Source: Bifidobacterium breve (GTDB lineage: Bacteria; Actinomycetota; Actinomycetes; Nanopelagicales; Nanopelagicaceae). From it: a stretch of DNA of 23,404 bases. The notes beneath the pieces are model-generated. The model made no database searches, was not told the DNA's origin, and worked only from the letters and a program-made list of their open reading frames with translations. This document shows, piece after piece, positions 1 to 6,261 of the stretch (position 1 is the first letter of the stretch; each line of letters begins with the position of its first letter). Where the stretch lies: assembly GCA_945869505.1 (NCBI GenBank), contig CAMBOZ010000014.1, forward strand, positions 1 through 23,404. The letters are read 5' to 3'. The position numbers and the translations under genes are program-made.

Positions 1-1
1 T

Positions 2-79
2 TCGATGCAGATGTTCCGCAATTTCCGGGGACGTGACTCAAAGATCGAGCCGCTTTTGAAGCGACGTGGTCTGTTATAG
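2..79 (+). CDS. M3-family metallopeptidase, C-terminal fragment (partial)
   Basis: An open frame enters from the left edge and stops with TAG at 77-79, giving about 25 residues that end FRGRDSKIEPLLKRRGLL. The pattern FRGR-x4-IxxLLxxxGL is what I recall from the C-terminus of M3 (thimet oligopeptidase/Dcp/PrlC-type) zinc peptidases, which degrade short peptides in the cytoplasm. The catalytic HEXXH region would lie outside the window, so the call rests only on this tail. The stop codon is 4 nt from the 3' end of the convergent tRNA-Lys gene. Confidence 0.55.
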   Translation, partial: SMQMFRNFRGRDSKIEPLLKRRGLL

Positions 80-83
80 AAAG

Positions 84-156
84 TGGGCCCAGACGGGCTC
101 GAACCGTCGACCCACGGATTAAAAGTCCGTTGCTCTACCGACTGAGCTATAGGCCC
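84..156 (-). tRNA. tRNA-Lys (anticodon TTT)
   Basis: The reverse complement folds as a complete cloverleaf. The acceptor stem GGGCCTA pairs with TGGGCCC (one G-T wobble), the D-arm is GCTC/GAGC, and the anticodon arm ACGGA-CTTTTAA-TCCGT carries anticodon TTT. The T-arm is GACGG/CCGTC with the TTCGAGC loop, and the discriminator base is A. The 3' CCA is not encoded. It lies 53 nt downstream of tsaC on the same strand. This tRNA is a classical t6A37 substrate of the TsaC pathway. Confidence 0.96.
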
Positions 157-195
157 CACTGTAATTTGGCTAAATAACTGCCAAACACTCGCCGT

Positions 196-201
196 ATCTT
201 A
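196..201 (-). promoter_or_regulatory. possible -10 element for tRNA-Lys
   Basis: On the minus strand TAAGAT fits the TANNNT -10 pattern. A weak -35-like TCGAAA lies 17 nt upstream, inside the end of tsaC. A start near 189 would leave a leader of about 33 nt before the tRNA. Readthrough from tsaC is an equally good explanation. Confidence 0.25.
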
Positions 202-209
202 GCGGAGTT

Positions 210-1175
210 TTATCGCCCTTTCGACGCCCGCATTAAGCGATCGCGAATGGCCAGGGCCAAGCCGTCACCAGCGGGCTCTACTACAACCACTGATTTCAAA
301 CCTTTTGCATCGCCTTCACGCAGTGCGGCGTACATAACTCTTGCAAAATCTTCTACAGAATTTGGAGCAGCCAAGCGAATCACATTTGCCGGCGTTTGAA
401 TATCTGCGAGTGCAATAAACCCTTCACCTAATTCCGGTGTTCGATTTAAATAAACGGTTGCTTTTGGTGCGTAATGATTTTCTAGCGATCCGCTGACTCG
501 AATATTTGTCTCCGATTTCGAAACCTTGAGTCCCGTGAATTCTTCAATCATCTCAATGGTTATAGCACCGGGGCGCAAGATCCGCGGTGCATCCGATGTG
601 CAATCAATAATTGTTGATTCAACTCCGACTCTGGATGGGCCGCCATCAAGGATTAAATCCTGCTGATCGAGATACTCGCCGATTTCTTCCTGAACTGCTT
701 GCGCAGTTGTTGGTGAAACATGTCCAAAGCGATTTGCACTCGGTGCCGCAATTCCTTGGCCGCCGATTTTTGCGAATGCAGAAAGGAGTGCGAGTGCAAT
801 TGAATGGTCTGGAACTCGCAACCCAACTGTTGGTTGTCCGCCGGTCACAAAATCTTCAGCAAGCAGAGAGCGCTTTAAAACCAGAGTCATCGGGCCGGGC
901 CAGAAATCTCGGGCGAGTGCGATTGCATAATCTGGAATTTCATCAGCCCAATCACCTAGTGATTGCATTGAATGGATGTGCACGATTAAAGGGTGATCAG
1001 CGGGACGACCTTTTACTTTGTAGATACGGGCTACCGCATCTTTGTTTGTGGGATCTGCGCCCAGGCCATAAACGGTCTCAGTGGGAAGTGCGACTAAGCC
1101 ACCAGATTTCAATAATTGAGCGGCGGATGAGAGCGCATCAGCGGTGCAATTAGAGACGAAGTCGCCAGCGGTCAT
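210..1175 (-). CDS. tsaC: L-threonylcarbamoyladenylate synthase (TsaC/Sua5 family)
   Basis: This enzyme makes threonylcarbamoyl-AMP from threonine, bicarbonate and ATP, the first step of t6A37 formation on tRNAs reading ANN codons. From the chosen start the protein has 321 residues. The YrdC/Sua5 core has PTETVYGLGADP at 31-42, the KxKGRP substrate motif at 53-58 and a PSANRFGHVSPT segment. A C-terminal Sua5 domain begins around SGSLENHYAPKA, so this is the long Sua5 form rather than the short TsaC form. I prefer the ATG at 1175 to an in-frame start 17 codons upstream, because that start would extend the gene across the divergent glycosyltransferase start, and because a GATAAT box sits 7 nt before this ATG, suggesting a leaderless transcript. 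Confidence 0.93.
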   Translation of the reverse strand: MTAGDFVSNCTADALSSAAQLLKSGGLVALPTETVYGLGADPTNKDAVARIYKVKGRPADHPLIVHIHSMQSLGDWADEIPDYAIALARDFWPGPMTLVLKRSLLAEDFVTGGQPTVGLRVPDHSIALALLSAFAKIGGQGIAAPSANRFGHVSPTTAQAVQEEIGEYLDQQDLILDGGPSRVGVESTIIDCTSDAPRILRPGAITIEMIEEFTGLKVSKSETNIRVSGSLENHYAPKATVYLNRTPELGEGFIALADIQTPANVIRLAAPNSVEDFARVMYAALREGDAKGLKSVVVVEPAGDGLALAIRDRLMRASKGR

Positions 1176-1182
1176 GTCCGCA

Positions 1183-1188
1183 ATTATC
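1183..1188 (-). promoter_or_regulatory. -10 element of leaderless tsaC promoter
   Basis: Minus-strand GATAAT ends 7 nt before the ATG at 1175, where transcription would begin at or next to the start codon. No Shine-Dalgarno sequence is visible. No convincing -35 box was found. Confidence 0.45.
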
Positions 1189-1214
1189 GCGCCTTTTTGC
1201 GAGAAGATAACCAC

Positions 1215-2345
1215 ATGGCTCCGCAAGTAAAGGTTATGCAGATAATCGCCCGCATGAATGTGGGTGGTCCTGCCGTAATTGTGGCCGAGTTAATGCGTGG
1301 ACTTGATAAATCAGCGATTGAGCAAATTCTGGTAACTGGTTTTTGCGATGAAAATGAAGCCGATTATTTGGATACTGTGGCAAAAGATGTAAAGGCAACG
1401 CGAATTGCGGGACTAGGGCGTTCGGTTTCTTTGCTCGCAGATTTGAAAGCCTTCTTTGGTTTAGTTTCACTAATCCGAAAATACAAACCTGATGTGATTC
1501 ACACCCACACCGCTAAAGCTGGAGTCTTAGGGCGTTTGGCATCTTTATTGGCAGGACGTGGGGCAGTGCGTGTGCACACCTTCCACGGACATTTGCTGCA
1601 CGGTTATTTTAGTAAGACGCTAACTCGGGTTGTTGTTTTGATTGAGAAGTTCTTCGCTGCTCGCACCAGTGTATTAATCGCAATCGGCAGTAAAGTTAAA
1701 GAAGAGTTGCTTGCTGTTGGGATTGGCAAGAGCGATAAATATCGAGTCTTTTTTCCTGGGCTGCCCGCTCCGAAAGCGATTTCTAAATCAGATGCCCAGA
1801 ATTCGCTAGGTCTTAGCACGCAGCCTCTTTATATAACTTATGTTGGACGCCTAACTCAGATTAAGCGACCTGATCGATTGCTCGACGTTGCCAAAGAATG
1901 TAAGCGGCGCGGCTTAGATATTCGCTTCTTGATAGCCGGCGAAGGTGAACTCTTTGAAAGTTCTAAAGCGCGCGCCCAGAGCGAACAATTAAATGTAACT
2001 TTCTTTGGATGGCGCAGTGATATTGCTCAGATTTTTTCCGCAAGCGATATTGCAATTTTAACTTCTGATAACGAAGGTATTCCGCTGACTTTGATTCAGG
2101 CTGCACAAGCGGGATTGCCAATTGTTGCTACCAACGTTGGTTCTATTTCGGATATCGTCATTGATCAGAGCACGGGGTACTTAACCGCATCAAACGCTTC
2201 TGAAATGGCCGATACCATCGAAAAATTAGTTAGAGATGCCCAATTACGCAAGATTATGGGTGAGGCCGGTAAGGCGAGAGCCAACCAGTATTTCTCGCTG
2301 GAGCGGATGGTTAAAGACCATACAGATTTATATCGCTCGCTCTAA
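1215..2345 (+). CDS. glycosyltransferase family 4 (GT-B fold)
   Basis: A 376-residue cytoplasmic or membrane-associated GT4 enzyme, probably transferring a sugar from a nucleotide donor to a lipid-linked or surface polysaccharide acceptor. The actual substrate cannot be read from sequence. The N-terminal half has the GGPA loop (17-20) and the paired motifs VIHTHTAKAG (95-103) and HTFHGHLLHGYF (121-132), typical of WbpJ/WbnE-like GT4 enzymes. The donor half has YVGRL (209-213), AGEGE (241-245) and the EX7E region at 287-295. The second Glu of EX7E is Gln here (E287...Q295). The ATG at 1215 is preferred to a TTG at 1197: GAGAAG lies 8 nt upstream and the protein then begins directly at the first beta strand. 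It is divergent from tsaC, with 39 bp between start codons. Confidence 0.88.
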   Translation: MAPQVKVMQIIARMNVGGPAVIVAELMRGLDKSAIEQILVTGFCDENEADYLDTVAKDVKATRIAGLGRSVSLLADLKAFFGLVSLIRKYKPDVIHTHTAKAGVLGRLASLLAGRGAVRVHTFHGHLLHGYFSKTLTRVVVLIEKFFAARTSVLIAIGSKVKEELLAVGIGKSDKYRVFFPGLPAPKAISKSDAQNSLGLSTQPLYITYVGRLTQIKRPDRLLDVAKECKRRGLDIRFLIAGEGELFESSKARAQSEQLNVTFFGWRSDIAQIFSASDIAILTSDNEGIPLTLIQAAQAGLPIVATNVGSISDIVIDQSTGYLTASNASEMADTIEKLVRDAQLRKIMGEAGKARANQYFSLERMVKDHTDLYRSL

Positions 2346-2390
2346 ATCACATAATTTTCTCAGTTCCATCACAGCCGCAAGTAAATAACT

Positions 2391-2396
2391 AGGAGA
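2391..2396 (+). promoter_or_regulatory. Shine-Dalgarno site of the SIMPL gene
   Basis: AGGAGA lies 10 nt before the ATG at 2407 and fixes that start. Confidence 0.6.
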
Positions 2397-2406
2397 TACT
2401 TAACCC

Positions 2407-3132
2407 ATGACTACAACACGTGTTCGCAAAATAGCTGCCTCATTAATCGCACTCGCGCTAGCAGGAGGTATTGCCGCTTCTCTTCCTGCAGAAGCTGCAA
2501 CGCCTGAAACGCGTTATGTGACCGTTAATTCTCAGGGTTCAATCAAAGTAACACCTGATGCGGTTCGATTAAATGCCAATGTTTCATTTGTGGCCGGATC
2601 AAATAAAGAAGCACTTGCAAAGGTTTCAACTGTTGGAGCTGCCGTTCGTGCCGCTTTGACAAAGAACGGAATTCTTAAGGGAGATATCGCGACCCAGAGC
2701 ATTACCGTTTATCCAGAATATAACTACACCCAAGATAAAGGTTCTGTCCTAGTTGGCTACCGCGGATCTCAAAGTTTTGTAGTAACCATTAAGAATGCAG
2801 AAAATGCTGGCGCAGTTGTTGATGCAGTAGTTGCTGCAGGTGGAAACGAACTACAAATTCAAGGAGTCACTCCATTTGTTCTCGATGCCTCAAAGGCAAC
2901 TGAGTCAGCGCGTACTGCTGCTGTAAAAAATGCGAAAGCAAAAGCCACTTCATATGCAAAATTACTGGATGCAAAACTTGGGCGAGTAAATTACTTAGTT
3001 GAAAACTCAAGTCCGGTTGAGTACTCACCGATTCTGGCAATGTCCAAGGCTGCAGATTCTGAAGCAACAGTTGTTGATTTAGGTGAGCAAGATGTGACTG
3101 TCTCAATCACGATTCAGTGGTCACTTCTTTAA
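2407..3132 (+). CDS. secreted SIMPL-domain (DUF541) protein
   Basis: A 241-residue exported protein. The N-terminus is basic (TTTRVRK) followed by a hydrophobic stretch at about 9-27 and a probable signal peptidase I site, PAEA|ATPE, after residue 30. The mature part matches the SIMPL/DUF541 pattern: VTVNSQGSIKVTPDAVRLNA near its start, a central YNYTQDKGSVLVGYRGSQSF segment and a C-terminal DVTVSITIQWSL strand. Family members form periplasmic or cell-surface oligomers; the biochemical role is poorly defined and nothing here resolves it. It lies 61 nt after the glycosyltransferase on the same strand and has its own strong ribosome binding site. Confidence 0.88.
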   Translation: MTTTRVRKIAASLIALALAGGIAASLPAEAATPETRYVTVNSQGSIKVTPDAVRLNANVSFVAGSNKEALAKVSTVGAAVRAALTKNGILKGDIATQSITVYPEYNYTQDKGSVLVGYRGSQSFVVTIKNAENAGAVVDAVVAAGGNELQIQGVTPFVLDASKATESARTAAVKNAKAKATSYAKLLDAKLGRVNYLVENSSPVEYSPILAMSKAADSEATVVDLGEQDVTVSITIQWSLL

Positions 3133-3146
3133 AAATAGCGCTATTT
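3133..3146. repeat. 14-bp perfect palindrome after the SIMPL gene
   Basis: AAATAGCGCTATTT begins immediately after the stop codon. It could fold as a short hairpin but has no following T-tract, so it is not called a terminator. Confidence 0.35.
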
Positions 3147-3178
3147 ACTGCGATTTCAGGGCAAAGATTTAACCGATT

Positions 3179-3207
3179 TTGGTCTGCACCCCATTAACGG
3201 GTACGAT
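3179..3207 (+). promoter_or_regulatory. promoter of the tRNA-Glu/Asp unit
   Basis: TTGGTC (3179-3184) and TACGAT (3202-3207) are separated by exactly 17 bp. Transcription would start near 3214, about 9 nt before tRNA-Glu. Confidence 0.5.
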
Positions 3208-3222
3208 TTGCGAGCCTCAAAC

Positions 3223-3295
3223 GTCCCCATCGTCTAGGGGCCTAGGACATCGCCCTTTCACGGCGGTAACACGGGTTCGAATCCCGTTGGGGGCA
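3223..3295 (+). tRNA. tRNA-Glu (anticodon TTC)
   Basis: Complete cloverleaf. The acceptor stem is GTCCCCA/TGGGGGC (one T-G pair), the anticodon arm TCGCC-CTTTCAC-GGCGG has anticodon TTC, and the T-arm is ACGGG/CCCGT with loop TTCGAAT. The discriminator is A and no CCA is encoded. Confidence 0.96.
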
Positions 3296-3301
3296 CGCAA
3301 G

Positions 3302-3366
3302 ACCGAATTTATTCGGTGCAAGGTTATGAAAAGGCTTTAAGGTGACATAAGAGCCACTTATGTTTT
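3302..3366 (+). other. two hairpins in the tRNA-Glu/tRNA-Asp spacer
   Basis: ACCGAA-TTTA-TTCGGT (3302-3317) forms a 6-bp stem just after tRNA-Glu. ACATAAG-AGCCA-CTTATGT (3345-3363) forms a 7-bp stem followed by a short T run. They may be processing signals or a weak terminator. The AT-rich second stem makes efficient termination doubtful. Confidence 0.35.
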
Positions 3367-3376
3367 CAATCTTTAA

Positions 3377-3450
3377 GGCCCGGTAGCGCAGTTGGTTAGC
3401 GCGCCGCCCTGTCACGGCGGAGGTCGCGGGTTCAAGTCCCGTCCGGGTCG
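3377..3450 (+). tRNA. tRNA-Asp (anticodon GTC)
   Basis: Complete cloverleaf. The acceptor stem is GGCCCGG/CCGGGTC, the anticodon arm CCGCC-CTGTCAC-GGCGG has anticodon GTC, and the T-arm is GCGGG/CCCGT. The discriminator is G, as expected for Asp. CCA is not encoded. Confidence 0.96.
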
Positions 3451-3488
3451 CGTGTTCAATGTCGATAGACATCTGAACTCATTGGACG

Positions 3489-3521
3489 AGAATAGAGTGT
3501 CCACACACTCTATTCTTTTTT
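3489..3521 (+). terminator. intrinsic terminator after tRNA-Asp
   Basis: A perfect 12-bp stem (3489-3500 with 3505-3516) closes the 4-nt loop CCAC and runs directly into a T-tract. There is no T-tract on the opposite strand, so it works only in the plus direction. It separates tRNA-Asp from tRNA-Phe. Confidence 0.9.
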
Positions 3522-3542
3522 AATTTTAAACAATTAAATATT

Positions 3543-3616
3543 GGCTCGGTAGCTCAGTTGGTACGAGCGCGCGACTGAAAATCGTGAGGTCGACAGTTCG
3601 ATCCTGTCCCGAGCCA
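3543..3616 (+). tRNA. tRNA-Phe (anticodon GAA)
   Basis: Complete cloverleaf. The acceptor stem is GGCTCGG/CCGAGCC, the D-arm GCTC/GAGC, the anticodon arm CGCGA-CTGAAAA-TCGTG with anticodon GAA, and the T-arm GACAG/CTGTC. The discriminator is A; CCA is not encoded. It starts 21 nt after the upstream terminator, leaving no clear room for a full promoter. Confidence 0.95.
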
Positions 3617-3642
3617 CTGCAATTAAATTAAATGAAACCGGT

Positions 3643-3831
3643 TTATCCGGCAGAACCTGAACCTGATGGTCCAGCTTTACGTTGCACCTGAGGTGCTCCA
3701 CCACTGCGTTGACCACCACGAATCTTTGAACCACCTTCAGCATGTGTCTGAGTTCCAGGTGCGCCCTTTTTACCTTTTTTCGCTTCAAGAGCGGCGAGCA
3801 TTCTCGCTTTTACATCATCGTTGTTAGCCAT
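3643..3831 (-). CDS. small actinobacterial protein, probably DUF5302-like
   Basis: A 62-residue protein. The N-terminal segment is short and charged (DDVKARMLAALEAKKGKK, predicted helix). The rest is a low-complexity Gly/Ser/Gln/Arg tail (GGQRSGGAPQVQRKAGPSGS), probably disordered. The pattern of an acidic-basic helix followed by a Gly-rich tail with an RK near the end resembles actinobacterial DUF5302 proteins as I remember them. No function is known to me. There is no Shine-Dalgarno site; a TAGACT box 6 nt upstream suggests a leaderless mRNA. It follows the wecA-like gene by 9 nt and converges on tRNA-Phe. Confidence 0.6.
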   Translation of the reverse strand: MANNDDVKARMLAALEAKKGKKGAPGTQTHAEGGSKIRGGQRSGGAPQVQRKAGPSGSGSAG

Positions 3832-3837
3832 AAGAAC

Positions 3838-3843
3838 AGTCTA
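3838..3843 (-). promoter_or_regulatory. -10 element of leaderless small-protein promoter
   Basis: Minus-strand TAGACT is 6 nt before the ATG at 3831 and overlaps the TAG stop of the wecA-like gene. This spacing places the transcript start at the start codon. Confidence 0.4.
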
Positions 3844-4881
3844 CCCCTCAGATGGAATTCGTAAGAAGTAAACCAATTTAAAGAGCCATGCCGCTGCACC
3901 AATTGCCATTAATTGATAACCAGCGGTATCTGGCCAGAGATAGATAGCTAGTGCGAGTGCGCCATAGAAGGCGGCTAAGGCCCATAAAGTAAATGCAGCG
4001 ATTCGTCTCGTTAGACCTGCACGCACCAAGCGATGCGACAGGTGATCCGTGCCCCCTTGGAAGGGTGAAATCCCACGATAAATACGAGATGTGACCGCAA
4101 CTGTTGTATCAAGAATTGGCACCGCCATAAGGGCAAGTGGGATTGCAAAGGATTTTACTTGCGGAACAACTCCTGGACTTAAGCGAATTGTTAAAACCGA
4201 GATGATGATTCCAAGAAAGAGCGCGCCGGCATCTCCCATATAAATCTTGGCTGGAGCCCGGTTCCACATTAAAAAGCCCGCAGTAGCACCAGCTGTGACA
4301 ATGGCGAGAGCGCTGACCAATACTTGTTGGCGATCGTAGGCGATTAAGAAGAGAAAGATTGAGATGACAGCGACGGTGCCTGCAGCGCCGCCATCTAAAT
4401 TATCAAAGAAATTAATGGAGTTACAGACGCCGACAATCCATAAGACGGAAATTGCGTAGTTAAGAAAAGTGTTGCTGAAGGCGACGCCCATGGTGTCCGT
4501 TGAAGTCAAGATGATTGCCACAATAATTCCAGTCACAGTCTGCGCAATCAAACGAGGCCAAGGTGCTAGTCCGCGTAAGTCATCAAGTAAACCCATCGCT
4601 GATATTGCTATCGCTGGTACTAAAACGAAACTTGCTAAACGAAAAGTCTCCATTGAGAAATCAACTGCCAAGAGCGAACCGTACGAAGCACCGACAACGC
4701 CGATTGCAATCGCAACTCCACCTAAATACGGAACCGGTTCTTTCTGAACCTTGCGGGCAAGATTTGGTGCATCAACTGCGCCGATCCGCAAAGCCAGTTT
4801 GCGCATTAGCGGAGTAATTGCTCCAACAAATATAAATGTAAGCGCGCCAAGTGCTAAGAATTGCAGAACTGAAAATTCCAT
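3841..4881 (-). CDS. wecA: MraY/WecA-family polyprenyl-phosphate sugar-1-phosphate transferase
   Basis: A 346-residue polytopic membrane protein with about ten hydrophobic segments. It would transfer a HexNAc-1-phosphate from a UDP-sugar to polyprenyl phosphate on the cytoplasmic face, starting a cell-wall glycopolymer or arabinogalactan-type linker. Family signatures visible: DAPNLARKVQKEPVPYLGG (37-55), LDD (99-101), the catalytic NSINFFDNLDGG (154-165), MGDAGALFLG (215-224) and the WecA-type HLSHR motif (280-284). The His motif favours WecA/TagO/Rfe over peptidoglycan MraY. Its ATG is 7 nt after the bldC stop, so it is probably co-transcribed with bldC. No good Shine-Dalgarno site is visible. 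The exact sugar is unknown. Confidence 0.88.
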   Translation of the reverse strand: MEFSVLQFLALGALTFIFVGAITPLMRKLALRIGAVDAPNLARKVQKEPVPYLGGVAIAIGVVGASYGSLLAVDFSMETFRLASFVLVPAIAISAMGLLDDLRGLAPWPRLIAQTVTGIIVAIILTSTDTMGVAFSNTFLNYAISVLWIVGVCNSINFFDNLDGGAAGTVAVISIFLFLIAYDRQQVLVSALAIVTAGATAGFLMWNRAPAKIYMGDAGALFLGIIISVLTIRLSPGVVPQVKSFAIPLALMAVPILDTTVAVTSRIYRGISPFQGGTDHLSHRLVRAGLTRRIAAFTLWALAAFYGALALAIYLWPDTAGYQLMAIGAAAWLFKLVYFLRIPSEG

Positions 4882-4888
4882 AAATTAT

Positions 4889-5089
4889 TTACTTGGTCTC
4901 GCTCTTAAAGTAATTGTTTCGCAGATCTTCTACTTCAGATTTACGGAATCTGCGATGTCCACCAAGTGTTCGGATTGAAGTTAATTTTCCGGCCTTTGCC
5001 CAACGAGTAACTGTCTTGGGATCAACGCCAAATAAATCAGCGACTTCACGAGGAGTGAGCAAGATTTCTGCATCAGGTATGCGATTCAT
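4889..5089 (-). CDS. bldC: BldC-family MerR-type DNA-binding regulator
   Basis: A 66-residue stand-alone winged-helix DNA-binding protein. The core LLTPREVADLFGVDPKTVTR (10-29) with WAKAGKLTSIRTLGGHRRFR (30-49) is nearly identical to Streptomyces BldC as I recall it, where head-to-tail oligomers bind AT-rich direct repeats and hold back development. There is no effector domain. AGGAG lies 4 nt before the ATG. Its neighbours (conserved hypothetical and DUF3073 upstream, then the purine genes) match the actinobacterial bldC neighbourhood. In a probably non-filamentous lineage the role must differ from sporulation control. Confidence 0.92.
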   Translation of the reverse strand: MNRIPDAEILLTPREVADLFGVDPKTVTRWAKAGKLTSIRTLGGHRRFRKSEVEDLRNNYFKSETK

Positions 5090-5139
5090 AACGCTCCTCT
5101 ATAAATTCTTTTGATGTCCGATTTGTAACGACTGTCGGA

Positions 5140-5169
5140 AGTATCCGCCAAAGTAAGCGTAAATAGCAA
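5140..5169 (-). promoter_or_regulatory. possible bldC promoter
   Basis: On the minus strand TTGCTA (5164-5169) and GATACT (5140-5145) are 18 bp apart. Transcription would start near 5133, about 44 nt before the bldC ATG. Confidence 0.35.
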
Positions 5170-5193
5170 GAGCGGGTTGATCGTAGGCGAGCT

Positions 5194-6009
5194 TTAAATC
5201 GCAGATTCGAAACTCTGCACGATCCGCCAGCGTGAAACCAAGCGTTCATAGCCTTGGCCAGCCATCTGACCGTCACCGGCAGCAAGGCCTGAAAGAGATA
5301 ACAGAACATCTTCTATCGAAGTATCTGCTTCTAGCCCTTCTTCGCCAGCTAAGCGCAAGCCATGATCTAAGTAATTTGCTAACCCACCGTAATCGAGTTC
5401 AACGAGTGATTTATTGTGAAACATATCTAGCCATTCCAATAAATGTTCGATCTCTGCTTCCACAGATCCTTCACCGAATGCGTTTCTAACCGTTTGATGT
5501 GCAACTTCAGTGCGCGCTTTGGCATCTGCGATTGTGGCTCGCATAATGCAGAACAACCCATCTTCATCTTCGCCACGGATGCGCTCCTCCGCCATAAATA
5601 ATGAGAACCAACGCGGAGGTATTAACCAATTTTCTGTCAAAATATGCGGCACGCGATCTTCCATTAAATCAACGCCAGCAGTAATTACATCTTCTAAAGA
5701 TTGCGGAATAAAGAGCGGTGTCACCGACGAAGGAAGAGACTCTTTGAAATCATCGAGAGCGGCCCAACAACGCGTTGCGGTTGACCAAGGCGAGACATAA
5801 CGCAGGCCATCGATATCTAAAATATGTGCACCATCGGGACGGCCTGCCGGTGGTTCAGGAAAAACTAAACGGCGCAACGCTAACTCTTGTTCGCTCCGCT
5901 TAGAATTTTCATCAGCCTTTAACTCCTGCCAACGCAACCGATCCGCGGGTTCAAAAGCAGAAAGTGGTTCGTAGATACGAAGTGATGCTACGTAAGGAGT
6001 TGGTCTCAC
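5194..6009 (-). CDS. conserved actinobacterial hypothetical protein upstream of bldC
   Basis: A 271-residue soluble protein; no signal peptide or membrane segment is seen. The start is GTG, giving RPTPYVASLRIYEPLSAF. I recall similar starts (YLRVYEPLAAF) in Actinobacteria hypotheticals, but I cannot name a characterised family. Acidic helical stretches dominate the second half (about 160-250), for example EHLLEWLDMFH and the SIEDVLLSLSGL segment. No catalytic motif was recognised. No Shine-Dalgarno site is visible before the GTG, and it ends 104 nt before bldC, in the same direction. The constant association with bldC suggests, without proof, a related function. Confidence 0.75.
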   Translation of the reverse strand: MRPTPYVASLRIYEPLSAFEPADRLRWQELKADENSKRSEQELALRRLVFPEPPAGRPDGAHILDIDGLRYVSPWSTATRCWAALDDFKESLPSSVTPLFIPQSLEDVITAGVDLMEDRVPHILTENWLIPPRWFSLFMAEERIRGEDEDGLFCIMRATIADAKARTEVAHQTVRNAFGEGSVEAEIEHLLEWLDMFHNKSLVELDYGGLANYLDHGLRLAGEEGLEADTSIEDVLLSLSGLAAGDGQMAGQGYERLVSRWRIVQSFESAI

Positions 6010-6040
6010 TATAATCGCAAGTGGATGTTAAGCGCGTGGA

Positions 6041-6217
6041 TTACGCACGAGGAATGTAATTACCCTCAGCAAATGGGTCATCATCATCGCGAGACTTATT
6101 TGATGAATCCTCGCCATGGAGTTCTTTGGCAAGACGATCAAGGTCCATCTCTTGTGAGTTGTATTTGAGATCTCTTGCTACTTTTGTTTGTTTAGCTTTT
6201 GCACGGCCGCGACCCAT
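6041..6217 (-). CDS. DUF3073 small protein
   Basis: A 58-residue protein starting MGRGRAKAKQTKVARDLKYN, the highly conserved opening of actinobacterial DUF3073. A middle segment (SQEMDLDRLAKELHGE) is followed by an acidic run SRDDDDPFAEG. The very basic N-terminus and acidic C-terminus suggest a small nucleic-acid- or protein-binding factor, but no function is established. A strong AAGGAGG lies 6 nt before the ATG. It is placed directly downstream of purM (44 nt), as I recall from Streptomyces. Confidence 0.92.
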   Translation of the reverse strand: MGRGRAKAKQTKVARDLKYNSQEMDLDRLAKELHGEDSSNKSRDDDDPFAEGNYIPRA

Positions 6218-6261
6218 TGGGCGACCTCCTTACCAAAGTTAAATTCGTCAAGACGCGTAGG

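Noticed and set aside
611..1153. 180-codon plus-strand ORF opposite tsaC
   Set aside because: Antisense shadow of a clearly identified gene; its translation is rich in Arg, Gln and Leu without family features.
3133..3146. Palindrome after the SIMPL gene as a terminator
   Set aside because: Short, AT-rich and lacking a T-tract on the plus strand; kept only as a repeat.
3242..3472. Minus-strand ORF crossing tRNA-Glu and tRNA-Asp
   Set aside because: It is a translation of two tRNA genes on the wrong strand (RTGLEPATSAVTGRR-like products are a well-known tRNA artefact).
3534..3788. Minus-strand ORF crossing tRNA-Phe and the small DUF5302-like gene
   Set aside because: Another tRNA artefact (DRIELSTSRFSVARSY-like), overlapping a better-supported gene in a different frame.
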